From DATAES01 sp036493595 (GTDB lineage Bacteria; Actinomycetota; Acidimicrobiia; Acidimicrobiales; JACDCH01), in the NCBI GenBank assembly GCA_036493595.1, contig DASXPN010000023.1, forward strand, positions 1-64,000: DNA of 64,000 nucleotides, read 5' to 3'. The position numbers were made by a program, and so were the translations under genes. The first letter of the stretch is position 1. Each line of letters begins with the position of its first letter. Positions 8,224-16,525 of the stretch are shown one piece after another. The notes under the pieces are model-generated. The model had not been told where the DNA came from, searched no databases, and saw only the letters and a program-made list of their open reading frames with translations.

Positions 8224-8286
8224 GCGCGCTTCGCCGGCGGCAGGCCAGTGTTCGGCGGCAGGCCAGCGTCCGCGCTCGTCGCGCGG

Positions 8287-9060
8287 TCAGCGGGGCCAGA
8301 TGTCGTCGTAACGCAGGGTGGCGTCGGCGCCACCGTCGACGAAGATCACCTGGCCGGTCATCTTGGCGTTGTCGACACTCGTGAGGAAGTCGAGCACCGC
8401 GGCGATCTCTTCGGGCTGCGCGTAGCCGCCGAGGGGCATCGGGACCGCTTCGTCGACGATGCCGCGCCATGTCGGGTCATCGAGCAGCGGCGCGGTCATC
8501 GGGGTGAGGACGACGCCGGGCGCGACCGCGTTGAGCGCGATGCCCGCCCCCGCCCACTCGGCCGTCGCGGCGCAGCGACGGACCCACCGCGCCAGCGCCC
8601 GCTTGGTCGACCCGTAGACGAGGACGCCCTTTCCTTCGGCGATGGCAAGGGCGCGCGCCTCGTCGCCGTCGAGGCACGCCTCGACGATGGCGTGATCGAG
8701 CGGTTGCTCGAGCGCGATCGAACTGATCGTCGCGGCGCGGGGATGCTCGCTCTTCGCCAGCAACGGGCGGAGGCCGTCGAGGGTGGCGACCGTGCCGAAG
8801 TAGTTGACGCTCACCGTGACCGGGTCGCCGGACGAGATACCGGCACATGCGAGAACGGCGTCGAGATGGCTGCTGGATGCGGCGGCACGCACGCCGTCGA
8901 CGAGCGCCGTCCGTCCCTCAGGCGTCGCAATGTCGGCGATCACGTCGGCGTCGTGGAGATCGACTCCGATGACGCGATGACCGGCATCGCGCAGACGGGT
9001 GGCGGTGGCCGCGCCGATGCCCGATGCGCTGCCGGTCACGACGTAGGTGCGCACGCCCAT
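8287..9060 (-). CDS. SDR oxidoreductase, 3-alpha-hydroxysteroid dehydrogenase-like
   Basis: The 257-residue classical SDR has TGSASGIG at residues 9-16, a shortened NAD-binding region with an Asp after the second strand (GVDLHDAD, which favours NAD), serine in ISSIA, YGSTK, and a C-terminal FVDGGAD. The length and the insert between the Ser and Tyr motifs (ALEQPLDHAIVEACLDG...) match the 3-alpha-hydroxysteroid dehydrogenase/carbonyl reductase group of about 257 residues. Steroid or alcohol substrates are plausible but not shown. A short GGCGGCAGGCCAG direct repeat lies just downstream of its stop. Confidence 0.85.
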   Translation of the reverse strand: MGVRTYVVTGSASGIGAATATRLRDAGHRVIGVDLHDADVIADIATPEGRTALVDGVRAAASSSHLDAVLACAGISSGDPVTVSVNYFGTVATLDGLRPLLAKSEHPRAATISSIALEQPLDHAIVEACLDGDEARALAIAEGKGVLVYGSTKRALARWVRRCAATAEWAGAGIALNAVAPGVVLTPMTAPLLDDPTWRGIVDEAVPMPLGGYAQPEEIAAVLDFLTSVDNAKMTGQVIFVDGGADATLRYDDIWPR

Positions 9061-9130
9061 GGTGAGCCGATGCTATGGACCCGGGCCGCGCCGTGAGCAA
9101 CGATGCGACCCGACGACGGAGGGGAAGCGC

Positions 9131-10372
9131 GTGGATCCTCAGCCGGAAGTGCTCGGACACTGCGACACTCGATTCGCCGGCGTGCGGACCGAGTTCGAAC
9201 GGAACCTCACCGAGCGGGGTGACGTGGGTGCGTCGGTGAGCGTGACCGTCGGCGGCGAGCACGTCGTCGACCTGTGGGGCGGGTTCCGCGACGCCGAGCG
9301 CACCCAACCGTGGTCGCAGGACACGCTCTGCGTCGTCATGTCATGCACCAAGGGTGCGGCGGCGCTGTGCGCCCACCTGCTGGCCTCAGCGGGTGAGCTC
9401 GACTTCGACGAACCCGTGCAGGCGTACTGGCCCGAGTTCGCCGCAGCCGGGAAGGAACGCGTGCTGGTGCGCCACCTGCTCACGCACCAGGCCGGACTCC
9501 CGGCGTTGCGCGACGAGGTGAAGCCCGGCGGCTTCTACGACTGGGACCACATGGTCGAGCGGTTGGCGGCCGAGGCGCCGTTCTGGGAGCCCGGCACCCG
9601 GCACGGCTATCACGCGCTCACCTTCGGGTTCCTCGTGGGTGAGGTCGTGCGGCGAGTGTCCGGCCAGTCATTCGACACGTTCTTCGCGAGCGAAGTCGCG
9701 CGCCCGCTCGGGCTCGACTTCCTCGTCGGCCTGCCCGATTCGGAACTCTCGCGTGTGGCGACGTTCCTTCCCGCGCCGCTGCCCGAGCCCGGCGATGCGG
9801 TGAGCGAGTACATGCTGAAGGCATTCACCGAACCGGGCTCGATCCCGTGGCTCGTGATGCAGAACAACGGCGGCTACCTCGTTCCCGGTGAGTGGGACAG
9901 TCCTGCCGCGCTCACCGCGGTGTTGCCGTCGTCGGGCGGGGTGGGCAACGCCCGCAGCCTCGAGACGATGTACCGCGCCATTGTCGACGGCGGCCGGATC
10001 GGTCGCTTCACGCTCGAGCCGGAGGACCTCGCTCGCATGGGTGCGGTGCAGTCGGCGGTCAGCAACGACGCCGTGCTGCTCGGCCCGGGACGTTGGACCC
10101 TTGGCTTCCACAAGGGCGCTGCGACCGCCCGGGGCGTGGATCCGCCGGCACGGATCGCGCTCAGCGAGGAAGCGTTCGGCCACACCGGGTTCGGCGGGTC
10201 GATCGGCTTCGCCGATCCCGGTGCGGGCCTGTCGTTCGCCTACGTGATGAACCAGATGGCAGGGGACATGGGACTCGGCCCGACCGGCCAATCCTTGGTC
10301 GACGCGACGTATCGCGCGCTCGGCTATCGCAGCTCGAAGTACGACACCTGGGTCAGCGTCCGCGGAGGCTGA
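9131..10372 (+). CDS. serine hydrolase, class C beta-lactamase / EstB-type esterase family
   Basis: GTG 9131 is chosen because GGAGGGG lies just upstream. The 413-residue protein has the SxxK motif SCTK near residue 73 (nucleophile Ser), the tyrosine motif as YHA near residue 160 in place of YxN, and an HTGFGG element near residue 350. This family includes carboxylesterases, D-aminopeptidases and lactonases as well as beta-lactamases. Without a signal peptide it is more likely a cytoplasmic esterase than a periplasmic lactamase. Its 3' end overlaps the convergent GlsB-type gene by 20 bp. Confidence 0.87.
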   Translation: MDPQPEVLGHCDTRFAGVRTEFERNLTERGDVGASVSVTVGGEHVVDLWGGFRDAERTQPWSQDTLCVVMSCTKGAAALCAHLLASAGELDFDEPVQAYWPEFAAAGKERVLVRHLLTHQAGLPALRDEVKPGGFYDWDHMVERLAAEAPFWEPGTRHGYHALTFGFLVGEVVRRVSGQSFDTFFASEVARPLGLDFLVGLPDSELSRVATFLPAPLPEPGDAVSEYMLKAFTEPGSIPWLVMQNNGGYLVPGEWDSPAALTAVLPSSGGVGNARSLETMYRAIVDGGRIGRFTLEPEDLARMGAVQSAVSNDAVLLGPGRWTLGFHKGAATARGVDPPARIALSEEAFGHTGFGGSIGFADPGAGLSFAYVMNQMAGDMGLGPTGQSLVDATYRALGYRSSKYDTWVSVRGG

Positions 10373-10643
10373 GGCGGCTGCGGCGGACACCGAACCGTCG
10401 CCACACCATCAACGCGATCACCGCACCGATGATGGAGCCGAAGATCCCGGACGCTTGGAGCGCGCCGTCGCCGGCGTCGGCGCCGAACAACGCCCATCCG
10501 AGGAACCCGCCGATGAAGCTGCCCACGATCCCGAGGATGATGGTCTGACCGATCGTCATCGCGTCGCGACCGGGGATGATGGCGCGTGCGATGAATCCGG
10601 CCACGAGGCCGATCAGGAGCAGGTAGACGATGAAGCCGAGCAT
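10353..10643 (-). CDS. GlsB/YeaQ/YmgE-family stress-response membrane protein
   Basis: The 96-residue protein has three membrane segments: LGFIVYLLLIGLVAGFIAR, the Gly-rich IILGIVGSFIGGFLGWAL, and ASGIFGSIIGAVIALMVW. It ends in a basic tail (RRFGVRRSRLSLRGR). This is the layout of the transglycosylase-associated (GlsB/YeaQ) family of small stress-induced membrane proteins, whose molecular role is unknown. It overlaps the 3' end of the convergent serine hydrolase. Confidence 0.9.
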   Translation of the reverse strand: MLGFIVYLLLIGLVAGFIARAIIPGRDAMTIGQTIILGIVGSFIGGFLGWALFGADAGDGALQASGIFGSIIGAVIALMVWRRFGVRRSRLSLRGR

Positions 10644-10735
10644 GGGACTCTCCTGTGTAGCGGTATCCCACGCGATGCCCCGTCGTCGGGCCGCTCAGAC
10701 ACGACCGGGTTGCAGGCTTCAGTGCACCCCGAGAC

Positions 10736-12235
10736 TCACGCGGGCGCGGCGGGGGCCGCGGGCGCCGACGCCGCCGCCGACGCGGACCCGGGCGCGGGTT
10801 CCAGCCGGCGACGGAGATCGTCGAGCAGGCCGGGCCGTTGCTTGAGCGCGGTGCGCGTCGCACCACTCAACGCCCACGGTTGCAACCGCTTGATCGCGGC
10901 GGCCAGCGTGTCCGCGTCGACGACGGCGAGCGCGTGCGCGGTGGCGCGTTCCGGTCCGATGACGACACTCGATGACGCGACGAGCTCCGCGACATCGTTG
11001 GCGAGCAAGAGGTCGGAAGCCGCGATCTCGCTGAAGCCGAAGTCGATCATCCAGACCTCACCGTCCTTGGCGAGGAAGATGTTGGCCAAGCGAAGGTCGC
11101 GATGCGCGATGCGATGCTGGTGCAATGCGGCGATCTGGCCCCAGATGGCGTCGAGGACGCTGTCGGTGAGCGCGCTCGGCTCGAGCCCGTCGATCGACTT
11201 GCCGTCGACCGCGTCGTAGGCGAGCACGTACGCGTTGGGTTCTGCCGTGGCGACGGCGCGAAGACGAGGAGTGCGGATACCGAGGTCGCGCGCCGCGAGG
11301 GCAAGGAACGCCTCGTGCTCGACTGTGCGCCGCAGCGACGAGAACGGACGCTCGTCGCCGAGATCGTGACGCTGCACGTAGCGAAAGAGGCGGAAGAGCA
11401 TGTCGGCGCTGCGCTCGTCGCGCCCGAGCGCTTTCACGAAGTAGCGGTTGCCGTCGGCCCCCACTCCGAAGTACGGCGTCGACCCGCGCGCGTCGACGCT
11501 CGCCGCTTCGAGGCTCGCCATGGGCAGCCCGTTCAGTTCGAGCCCTCCCTTGATCGAGGCGACGGACGCGCGGCGCGCCGGCGCGCCGAGCGCGACGAGC
11601 GCGGCCGCGCCCGCCGCCCATCCGACGAGGAGAGCTTGCGGCGAGTCGAAGCTCAACGGCGACACGACGAACCGCGCGAACGCCAGCGCGAACACCACGA
11701 CCCAGCCCCATCGTCGCCAGCCGCGGCTCAACCAGGGCGCGCCGGCGGTCAGCACCGCCGCGCTCGCCCCGATGCCGGCGATGGATGGGAACCGTGTGTC
11801 GGTCACGGGTCCGAGGCCGGAGGCGAGCTTGGTGACGAGCGCGCCTTGTTGCACGTTGACGAGGCCATCGAGCACCAGCACCAGCACCGCGCCTGCGACT
11901 GCGGCGATCACCACCGTCACGAGCATTCGCAACCCGCTCCGCACGATCGTCATCACCAGGCCCGCGAAGAACACAACGAGCGCGAGCACTCGGATGCCGA
12001 CCGCGAGCACGTTGACGATCCAATGGGGGATGGCGGCCCAACCACGTAGGAGATCCGAGGTGAAGCCGACGAGCGAGTCGCCGAACAGCCATTGCACGAG
12101 GAACAGCGCGAGCAGCAACGCGACCGCGACGACGAGGCGGAGCACGTCGGCCGGCGATCTCGTGATCACCTCGCTCGCTGATGTCGATGCGCTCGCCGAT
12201 GTTGATGCGTCGCTGGCCAGGTCTGCGCTGCCCAT
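10736..12235 (-). CDS. membrane protein with degenerate PAP2-like region and cytoplasmic kinase domain
   Basis: ATG 12235 with GGAGG just upstream is preferred to an ATG 42 codons earlier. The N-terminal half (about residues 30-240) has six or so membrane segments and recalls a PAP2 phosphatase, but the catalytic motifs look lost: PSIAG stands where PSGH is expected, and ARFVVSPLSFDSPQALLVGW where the SRxxxxxHxxxD segment is expected. The C-terminal half is a protein/aminoglycoside kinase-like domain, with a lysine in YFVKAL, catalytic loop HRDLRLANIF and metal motif IDFGFS. The ATP-binding and catalytic residues look intact. The tail is Ala/Pro-rich. It follows the senX3-regX3 operon on the same strand. 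A role in lipid or envelope signalling is a guess. Confidence 0.75.
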   Translation of the reverse strand: MGSADLASDASTSASASTSASEVITRSPADVLRLVVAVALLLALFLVQWLFGDSLVGFTSDLLRGWAAIPHWIVNVLAVGIRVLALVVFFAGLVMTIVRSGLRMLVTVVIAAVAGAVLVLVLDGLVNVQQGALVTKLASGLGPVTDTRFPSIAGIGASAAVLTAGAPWLSRGWRRWGWVVVFALAFARFVVSPLSFDSPQALLVGWAAGAAALVALGAPARRASVASIKGGLELNGLPMASLEAASVDARGSTPYFGVGADGNRYFVKALGRDERSADMLFRLFRYVQRHDLGDERPFSSLRRTVEHEAFLALAARDLGIRTPRLRAVATAEPNAYVLAYDAVDGKSIDGLEPSALTDSVLDAIWGQIAALHQHRIAHRDLRLANIFLAKDGEVWMIDFGFSEIAASDLLLANDVAELVASSSVVIGPERATAHALAVVDADTLAAAIKRLQPWALSGATRTALKQRPGLLDDLRRRLEPAPGSASAAASAPAAPAAPA

Positions 12236-12285
12236 CGCCCCTCCCGACTGTCGGTGAGAGCGTATTGCGCAGGCCGAGGGTCGGC

Positions 12286-12978
12286 TCAGGTCATCGGCTC
12301 CGGCGCGATCGTGAAGCCCGGATGCAGGTGGCTGGTGTCGTTGTAGCGCCGGACGATCCACCGCCCTTCGTGGATCACGAGATGCGAGATCGACGCATTG
12401 TCCCCGATGAACGAGAAGCGGCGCGCGCCCGTTGCGTACGAGAGGAGCTGGGCGATGACCGCCCCGTGCGTGAACACGGCCACGCAGCCGTCGAGGTGGC
12501 GCGCCGCGATGCGATCGACCGCATCGACGATGCGCTTCGTGAACACGTCACTCGGCTCCGCGCCCGGAATCACGTCCCACCGTTCCTCGGTCATCATCCG
12601 GATCGCGATCGGGTGCCGTTCGGACACGTGCTTGCGGAACGAACCGCCTTCCCACTCGCCGAGGTGCACCTCGCGCAGGTCGGGTTCGACGACCGGTTCG
12701 AGACCGAGGCGGGTCGCCAGGGGTGCCGCGGTCTGCACTGTGCGCTGCAGCGACGTGACGTAGATGGCGGCGAGGTCCTCCCCGCCGAGCCGTTCGGCCA
12801 GCTTCTCGGCTTGCTGCTCGCCGGAGGGATCGAGGGGCGGGTCGCCGTGGCCGTCCACCAGTTCGAAATTCTTGCCGTCGACGTACGGCGCCGACGCGCC
12901 GTGGCGGATCAGCAACAACTCGGCCGCGCCGGGCGGGCGGGTGAACGGCAGTTGCCGGTACTCGGTGGTGTCGGGCAC
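12286..12978 (-). CDS. histidine phosphatase (phosphoglycerate mutase-like)
   Basis: GTG 12978, 14 bp after the regX3 stop, gives a 230-residue protein. The N-terminal phosphohistidine motif is LLIRHGAS. Other family features are DPPLDPSGEQQAEKLAERL, TSLQRTVQTA, LREVHLGEWEG (proton donor Glu) and VFTHGAVI (second catalytic His). Members range from cofactor-dependent phosphoglycerate mutase to broad phosphatases and phosphoprotein phosphatases. Its place as the last gene of the pst-phoU-senX3-regX3 run suggests a phosphate-scavenging or signal-linked phosphatase. In mycobacteria a phosphoglycerate mutase gene also neighbours senX3-regX3, though on the other side. Confidence 0.88.
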   Translation of the reverse strand: MPDTTEYRQLPFTRPPGAAELLLIRHGASAPYVDGKNFELVDGHGDPPLDPSGEQQAEKLAERLGGEDLAAIYVTSLQRTVQTAAPLATRLGLEPVVEPDLREVHLGEWEGGSFRKHVSERHPIAIRMMTEERWDVIPGAEPSDVFTKRIVDAVDRIAARHLDGCVAVFTHGAVIAQLLSYATGARRFSFIGDNASISHLVIHEGRWIVRRYNDTSHLHPGFTIAPEPMT

Positions 12979-12992
12979 GGGATGGACCAGCG

Positions 12993-13700
12993 CTACGCGC
13001 GGGTGAGCTCGTACTTGTAGCCGAGGCCGCGGATGGTGACGATGCGCGCCGGCTTCGAGGGTTCGGGCTCGACCTTGGCGCGGAGGCGCTTGATGTGGAC
13101 GTCGAGCGTCTTCGTGTCGCCGACGTAGTCCGCGCCCCATACGCGATCGATCAGCGTGTCGCGGGTGAGGACCCGGCCCGCGTTCTGGAGCAGGAGCTCG
13201 AGCAGCTCGAACTCTTTCAGTGGCAGCGAGATCTCGTCGCCCCGGATGAACACCTCGTGCCGCTGCGGATCGAGCAACACGTCGCCGACTTCCAGCGCTT
13301 CGTGTGACACCTCGGTCGGTTCGTCGGACGGCGTCCGCCGCAGCACGGCGCGGATGCGGGCCACGAGCTCGCGCAGCCGGTAGGGCTTGGTGACGTAGTC
13401 GTCGGCGCCCACTTCCAACCCGACGACGGTGTCGAGCTCGGAGCCCTTTGCTGTCACCATGATCACCGGCACCTTGCTCCGCGATCGCAGCTCGCGGCAC
13501 ACGTCGATGCCGGACAGCTTCGGCAACATGACGTCGAGCAGCACGAGGTCGGGTCGCACCGCATCGAACAACGGCAACGCCTCGGCACCGTCGCGCGCCA
13601 CGTGGACGCGGAACCCTTCTCGCTTCAAGCCAACCGTCAGCGCGTCGACGAACGAATCCTCGTCTTCGACAACCAGGATCGTCGCGTTGGGCGAGCTCAT
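12993..13700 (-). CDS. regX3: phosphate-responsive OmpR-family response regulator RegX3
   Basis: The 235-residue regulator has a receiver domain (about residues 8-120) with acidic pocket EDE, phospho-acceptor Asp in LLDVMLP, Thr in MVTAKG and Lys in VTKPY. A winged-helix DNA-binding domain (about 135-232) follows, with LPLKEFELLELLL and the recognition helix region DTKTLDVHIKRLRAKVE. In actinobacteria this pair with SenX3 (PhoR/PhoP in Streptomyces) activates phosphate-starvation genes at PHO boxes. The start overlaps the end of the kinase gene by 4 bp. A matching three-repeat PHO box lies before pstS. Confidence 0.93.
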   Translation of the reverse strand: MSSPNATILVVEDEDSFVDALTVGLKREGFRVHVARDGAEALPLFDAVRPDLVLLDVMLPKLSGIDVCRELRSRSKVPVIMVTAKGSELDTVVGLEVGADDYVTKPYRLRELVARIRAVLRRTPSDEPTEVSHEALEVGDVLLDPQRHEVFIRGDEISLPLKEFELLELLLQNAGRVLTRDTLIDRVWGADYVGDTKTLDVHIKRLRAKVEPEPSKPARIVTIRGLGYKYELTRA

Positions 13701-14908
13701 TGGTGGGCCAACCTCTCTCTTGGATCTGCCGCGGTCTCGGGAGATGCGGGGGACGGGATGTCGTTCACTCCATGGTGCCTCGGGAGCGTCAGCGTGAAGG
13801 TAGAACCCTCACCCTGGCGGGACTCGACTCGCACATCGCCATCATGGTTGGCGGCGACGTGGCGAACGATGGCGAGCCCGAGGCCAGTGCCGCCAGTCTC
13901 GCGGCTGCGGGCGCGATCGACCCGATAGAAGCGCTCGAAGATCCGGTCGAGGTCGCGCGAGGGGATGCCGATGCCGTGGTCGCACACCGAGATCTCGACC
14001 CATGCGTCTGTCGCGGTGGTGGCGACGTGGACAGGCGATCCCGGTTCGCTGTACTTCACGGCGTTGTCGAGCAGGTTGGAGAGCGCAGACACCAGCTGGC
14101 GGCGGTCGCCGACGACGGTGAGCCCGCGTCCGGCCTCGAGAGCCTCCAGCGTGATCGCGTGCTGCTCGGCCGCGGGACGGATGCGTTGAACCGCCTCCGC
14201 GATGACCTCGTCGACGCCGACGACGGTGTGCTCGGGGGTCTCGTCGATCTCGATGCGGGACAGCTCGAGCAGGTCGTCGATGGTGCGTCCGACCCGCAGC
14301 GCCTCGGCGAGGATGCGCTCGGCCAATCGCCTGACGACGTCGTCGTCGTCCTCACCGAGCAGCGTCTCCGCCAGGAGGCTCAACGCGCCGACGGGTGTCT
14401 TGAGCTCATGGCTGATGTTGGCGACGAAGTCACGGCGGACCGCTTCGAGCCGGCGCCGCTCGGACACGTCGTCGATGAGCACGACCGCGCCGACGGTCGG
14501 GTCGTCGACGTCGAGCGGCCAGGCCGACAGCACCAGCGTCCGTTGGGGTGGTCCGTACTGCTCGAGCGTGCGCCCGGCCGACTCGCCGTCGAGCGCGGCG
14601 CGCAGCAGCTCTTCGATCGTCGCGTTGACGATGGCTTCGGTCCGGCGACCGGTCGTGTAGAGCCCGGCGGCGCGGTTGCGGTAGACGACCTCGCCCGCGT
14701 CGTCGCACATGAGCACGCCGAGCGGCAGCGCGTCGACCGCTCGCCGCATGCGTTCGACGCCGAGCGCGGCTGCGTCACGACCGGCGACGGCGACGTCGCG
14801 TTCGCGCTTCAGTGCGGCCATCTCATTGGCGTGCTTGCGGGAGGTCGACCACAGGAGCACGGCGAGCACGACGACGAGTCCGCCGGCGACAAGTACGAAT
14901 GCGGCCAT
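13697..14908 (-). CDS. senX3: phosphate-sensing histidine kinase SenX3
   Basis: The ATG at 14908, 10 bp after phoU, gives 403 residues. One N-terminal membrane segment (about residues 3-20) is followed by a short coiled coil and a PAS domain (about 45-150, ALPLGVLMCDDAGEVVYRN). The dimerisation helix carries the phospho-acceptor in FVANISHELKTP. The ATPase domain has N box NLLDNAVKYS, G1 CDHGIGIP and G2 GGTGLGLAI. The missing large sensor loop and the presence of PAS are typical of SenX3/PhoR, which reads Pst status through PhoU. Here phoU directly precedes it, unlike the mycobacterial layout, which supports a functional link. Confidence 0.92.
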   Translation of the reverse strand: MAAFVLVAGGLVVVLAVLLWSTSRKHANEMAALKRERDVAVAGRDAAALGVERMRRAVDALPLGVLMCDDAGEVVYRNRAAGLYTTGRRTEAIVNATIEELLRAALDGESAGRTLEQYGPPQRTLVLSAWPLDVDDPTVGAVVLIDDVSERRRLEAVRRDFVANISHELKTPVGALSLLAETLLGEDDDDVVRRLAERILAEALRVGRTIDDLLELSRIEIDETPEHTVVGVDEVIAEAVQRIRPAAEQHAITLEALEAGRGLTVVGDRRQLVSALSNLLDNAVKYSEPGSPVHVATTATDAWVEISVCDHGIGIPSRDLDRIFERFYRVDRARSRETGGTGLGLAIVRHVAANHDGDVRVESRQGEGSTFTLTLPRHHGVNDIPSPASPETAADPRERLAHQ

Positions 14909-14918
14909 GGTGTGGGGC

Positions 14919-15608
14919 TCAGCGCACCTCGGCCACGAGATGGTTCGGATCGCCGGTGAGCAGGTAGCGCAGGCGAGCGCCGATGATGGCGGCGTGATCC
15001 CCGATGCGCTCGAGCGAACGGCCCGCATAGCACGTGCTCACCGCGATGCGGACCGCGTCAGGGCCGTCGAGCCGCAGGACCTCGGCCATGAGCCGATCGA
15101 AGTACAGGTCCATCCGGTGAGTCGACGACGCCAGCTCGGTGGCCCGGCCGAGGTCCATCACCGCCCACGCGCCGAGCGCCTCGCGATAACGCTCGATCGC
15201 ACGATCGGCCATGGTGATGAGGATGTCGTAGGTCGCGTCGTTGGCCGAGAGCAGTTGATGATCCGGAGCCATCTTGAGCACCCGCAACGAGAGGTCGCCG
15301 ATGCGCTCGAGCTCGGACAGGACGCGCAGCACCGACACGACGAAGCGCAGATCCGCGGCGACGGGGGCCTCGCGCCGCAGCAGGTCGTAGCAACGCTCGG
15401 TCAGTGAGACGTTCATGGCGTCGATCTCGTCGTCCGCCACGAGCGCGGTGGCCACGACACCGACGTCGCCCTTGCACAGGGCGTCCCGCATCCGTTCGAG
15501 GTTCTGATCGACGCGCACACCCATCAACTCGACTTGGAGGCGGAGCTGGTCGAGCTCCGCGGCGAAGGCCGACCGCAGCGGGCCTTCGTCCACCCCGGGT
15601 TCACTCAT
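14919..15608 (-). CDS. phoU: phosphate signalling protein PhoU (pst operon copy)
   Basis: The 229-residue, two-repeat helical PhoU has metal-cluster motifs SELERIGDLSLRVLK and RSLERIGDHAAIIGARL. PhoU restrains Pst transport and keeps the SenX3-type kinase in phosphatase mode when phosphate is plentiful. The ATG overlaps the pstB stop by 4 bp, and senX3 follows within 10 bp. The gene therefore sits between transporter and kinase, which matches the signalling path. The C-terminus is slightly extended (TGDPNHLVAEVR). Confidence 0.92.
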   Translation of the reverse strand: MSEPGVDEGPLRSAFAAELDQLRLQVELMGVRVDQNLERMRDALCKGDVGVVATALVADDEIDAMNVSLTERCYDLLRREAPVAADLRFVVSVLRVLSELERIGDLSLRVLKMAPDHQLLSANDATYDILITMADRAIERYREALGAWAVMDLGRATELASSTHRMDLYFDRLMAEVLRLDGPDAVRIAVSTCYAGRSLERIGDHAAIIGARLRYLLTGDPNHLVAEVR

Positions 15609-16525
15609 CCGAACCGTCCCGTCACGTAGCTCTCGGTGCGGCTGTCCGAGGGGTTCGAGAAGATCTGCGGCGTCGGCGCGTACTCGACGAGCACGCCGGA
15701 GCGGTTGCCGCCCACCTCGTCAGCCTCGGTCGTGAAGAAGGCGGTCATGTCTGATGCCCGTGCGGCCTGCTGCATGTTGTGCGTCACGATCACGATCGTG
15801 AACTGTCCTTTGATCTCCGCCATCAAATCCTCGATGCGGGCGGTTGACACCGGGTCGAGGGAAGAGCAGGGCTCGTCCATCAGGATCACTTCGGGCTCGA
15901 CCGCGATGGCGCGGGCGATGCACAGGCGCTGCTGCTGACCGCCGGACAGGCCGAGCGCGGACTTGCCGAGGCGGTCCTTCACCTCGTCCCACAGCGCGGC
16001 GCGCTGGAGCGCCTTCTCGACGACGCCATCGAGATCACGCCGCGCCACACCGGCGATGCGCGGACCGTACGCGATGTTGTCGTAGATCGACTTCGGGAAC
16101 GGGTTCGGCTTCTGGAACACCATTCCGATGCGGCGCCGCACCTCGGTGACGTTGACGCCTTCCTCGTACAGGTCTTGGCCGTGGTACCTGATGTGGCCGC
16201 CGATGCTGGCGGTGCGGATCAGGTCGTTCATACGGTTGAAGCACCGCAGCACGGTGGTCTTGCCACAGCCGGACGGTCCGATGAAGGCCGTCACCTGCTG
16301 CTTGTAGACCTTGAGGGTCACGTCCCACACGGCACGGTGCTCGCCGTAGTGCACACTCAGACCGTCGACGTCGAACACGACCGGCCGGTCGTGGCTCACC
16401 TCGGGTGGCATGTTCTCGGCGACCGGTGAGAGATCGATCGTCAACTCGGAAGACTCTTCAGCCCCCTCTTGGGTCTTGTCGTCCGTTGCGGCCATTTCCG
16501 CCATGGGGTCAACCTCTTCTGACAT
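15605..16525 (-). CDS. pstB: phosphate ABC transporter ATP-binding protein PstB
   Basis: The 306-residue ABC ATPase has Walker A GPSGCGKTT (near residue 80), Q-loop VFQKPNPFP, signature LSGGQQQRL, Walker B VILMDEPCSSLDP and H-loop VTHNMQQAAR. The LRCFNRMNDL, VFQKPNPFPKSIYDN and DEPCSALDP-type sequences are specific to PstB. A 50-residue acidic N-terminal extension precedes the fold, longer than usual. The ATG overlaps the pstA stop by one base and its stop overlaps phoU by 4 bp, so translation is coupled through the operon. Confidence 0.96.
   Translation of the reverse strand: MSEEVDPMAEMAATDDKTQEGAEESSELTIDLSPVAENMPPEVSHDRPVVFDVDGLSVHYGEHRAVWDVTLKVYKQQVTAFIGPSGCGKTTVLRCFNRMNDLIRTASIGGHIRYHGQDLYEEGVNVTEVRRRIGMVFQKPNPFPKSIYDNIAYGPRIAGVARRDLDGVVEKALQRAALWDEVKDRLGKSALGLSGGQQQRLCIARAIAVEPEVILMDEPCSSLDPVSTARIEDLMAEIKGQFTIVIVTHNMQQAARASDMTAFFTTEADEVGGNRSGVLVEYAPTPQIFSNPSDSRTESYVTGRFG

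Noticed and set aside
8234..8270. Short GGCGGCAGGCCAG direct repeat as an att site
   Set aside because: Only about 13 bp repeated once, with no integrase or tRNA; probably slippage.
13700..14959. 419-codon plus-strand ORF over senX3
   Set aside because: Complement of the kinase gene; composition dominated by Asp, Val, Arg and Glu; no known domain.
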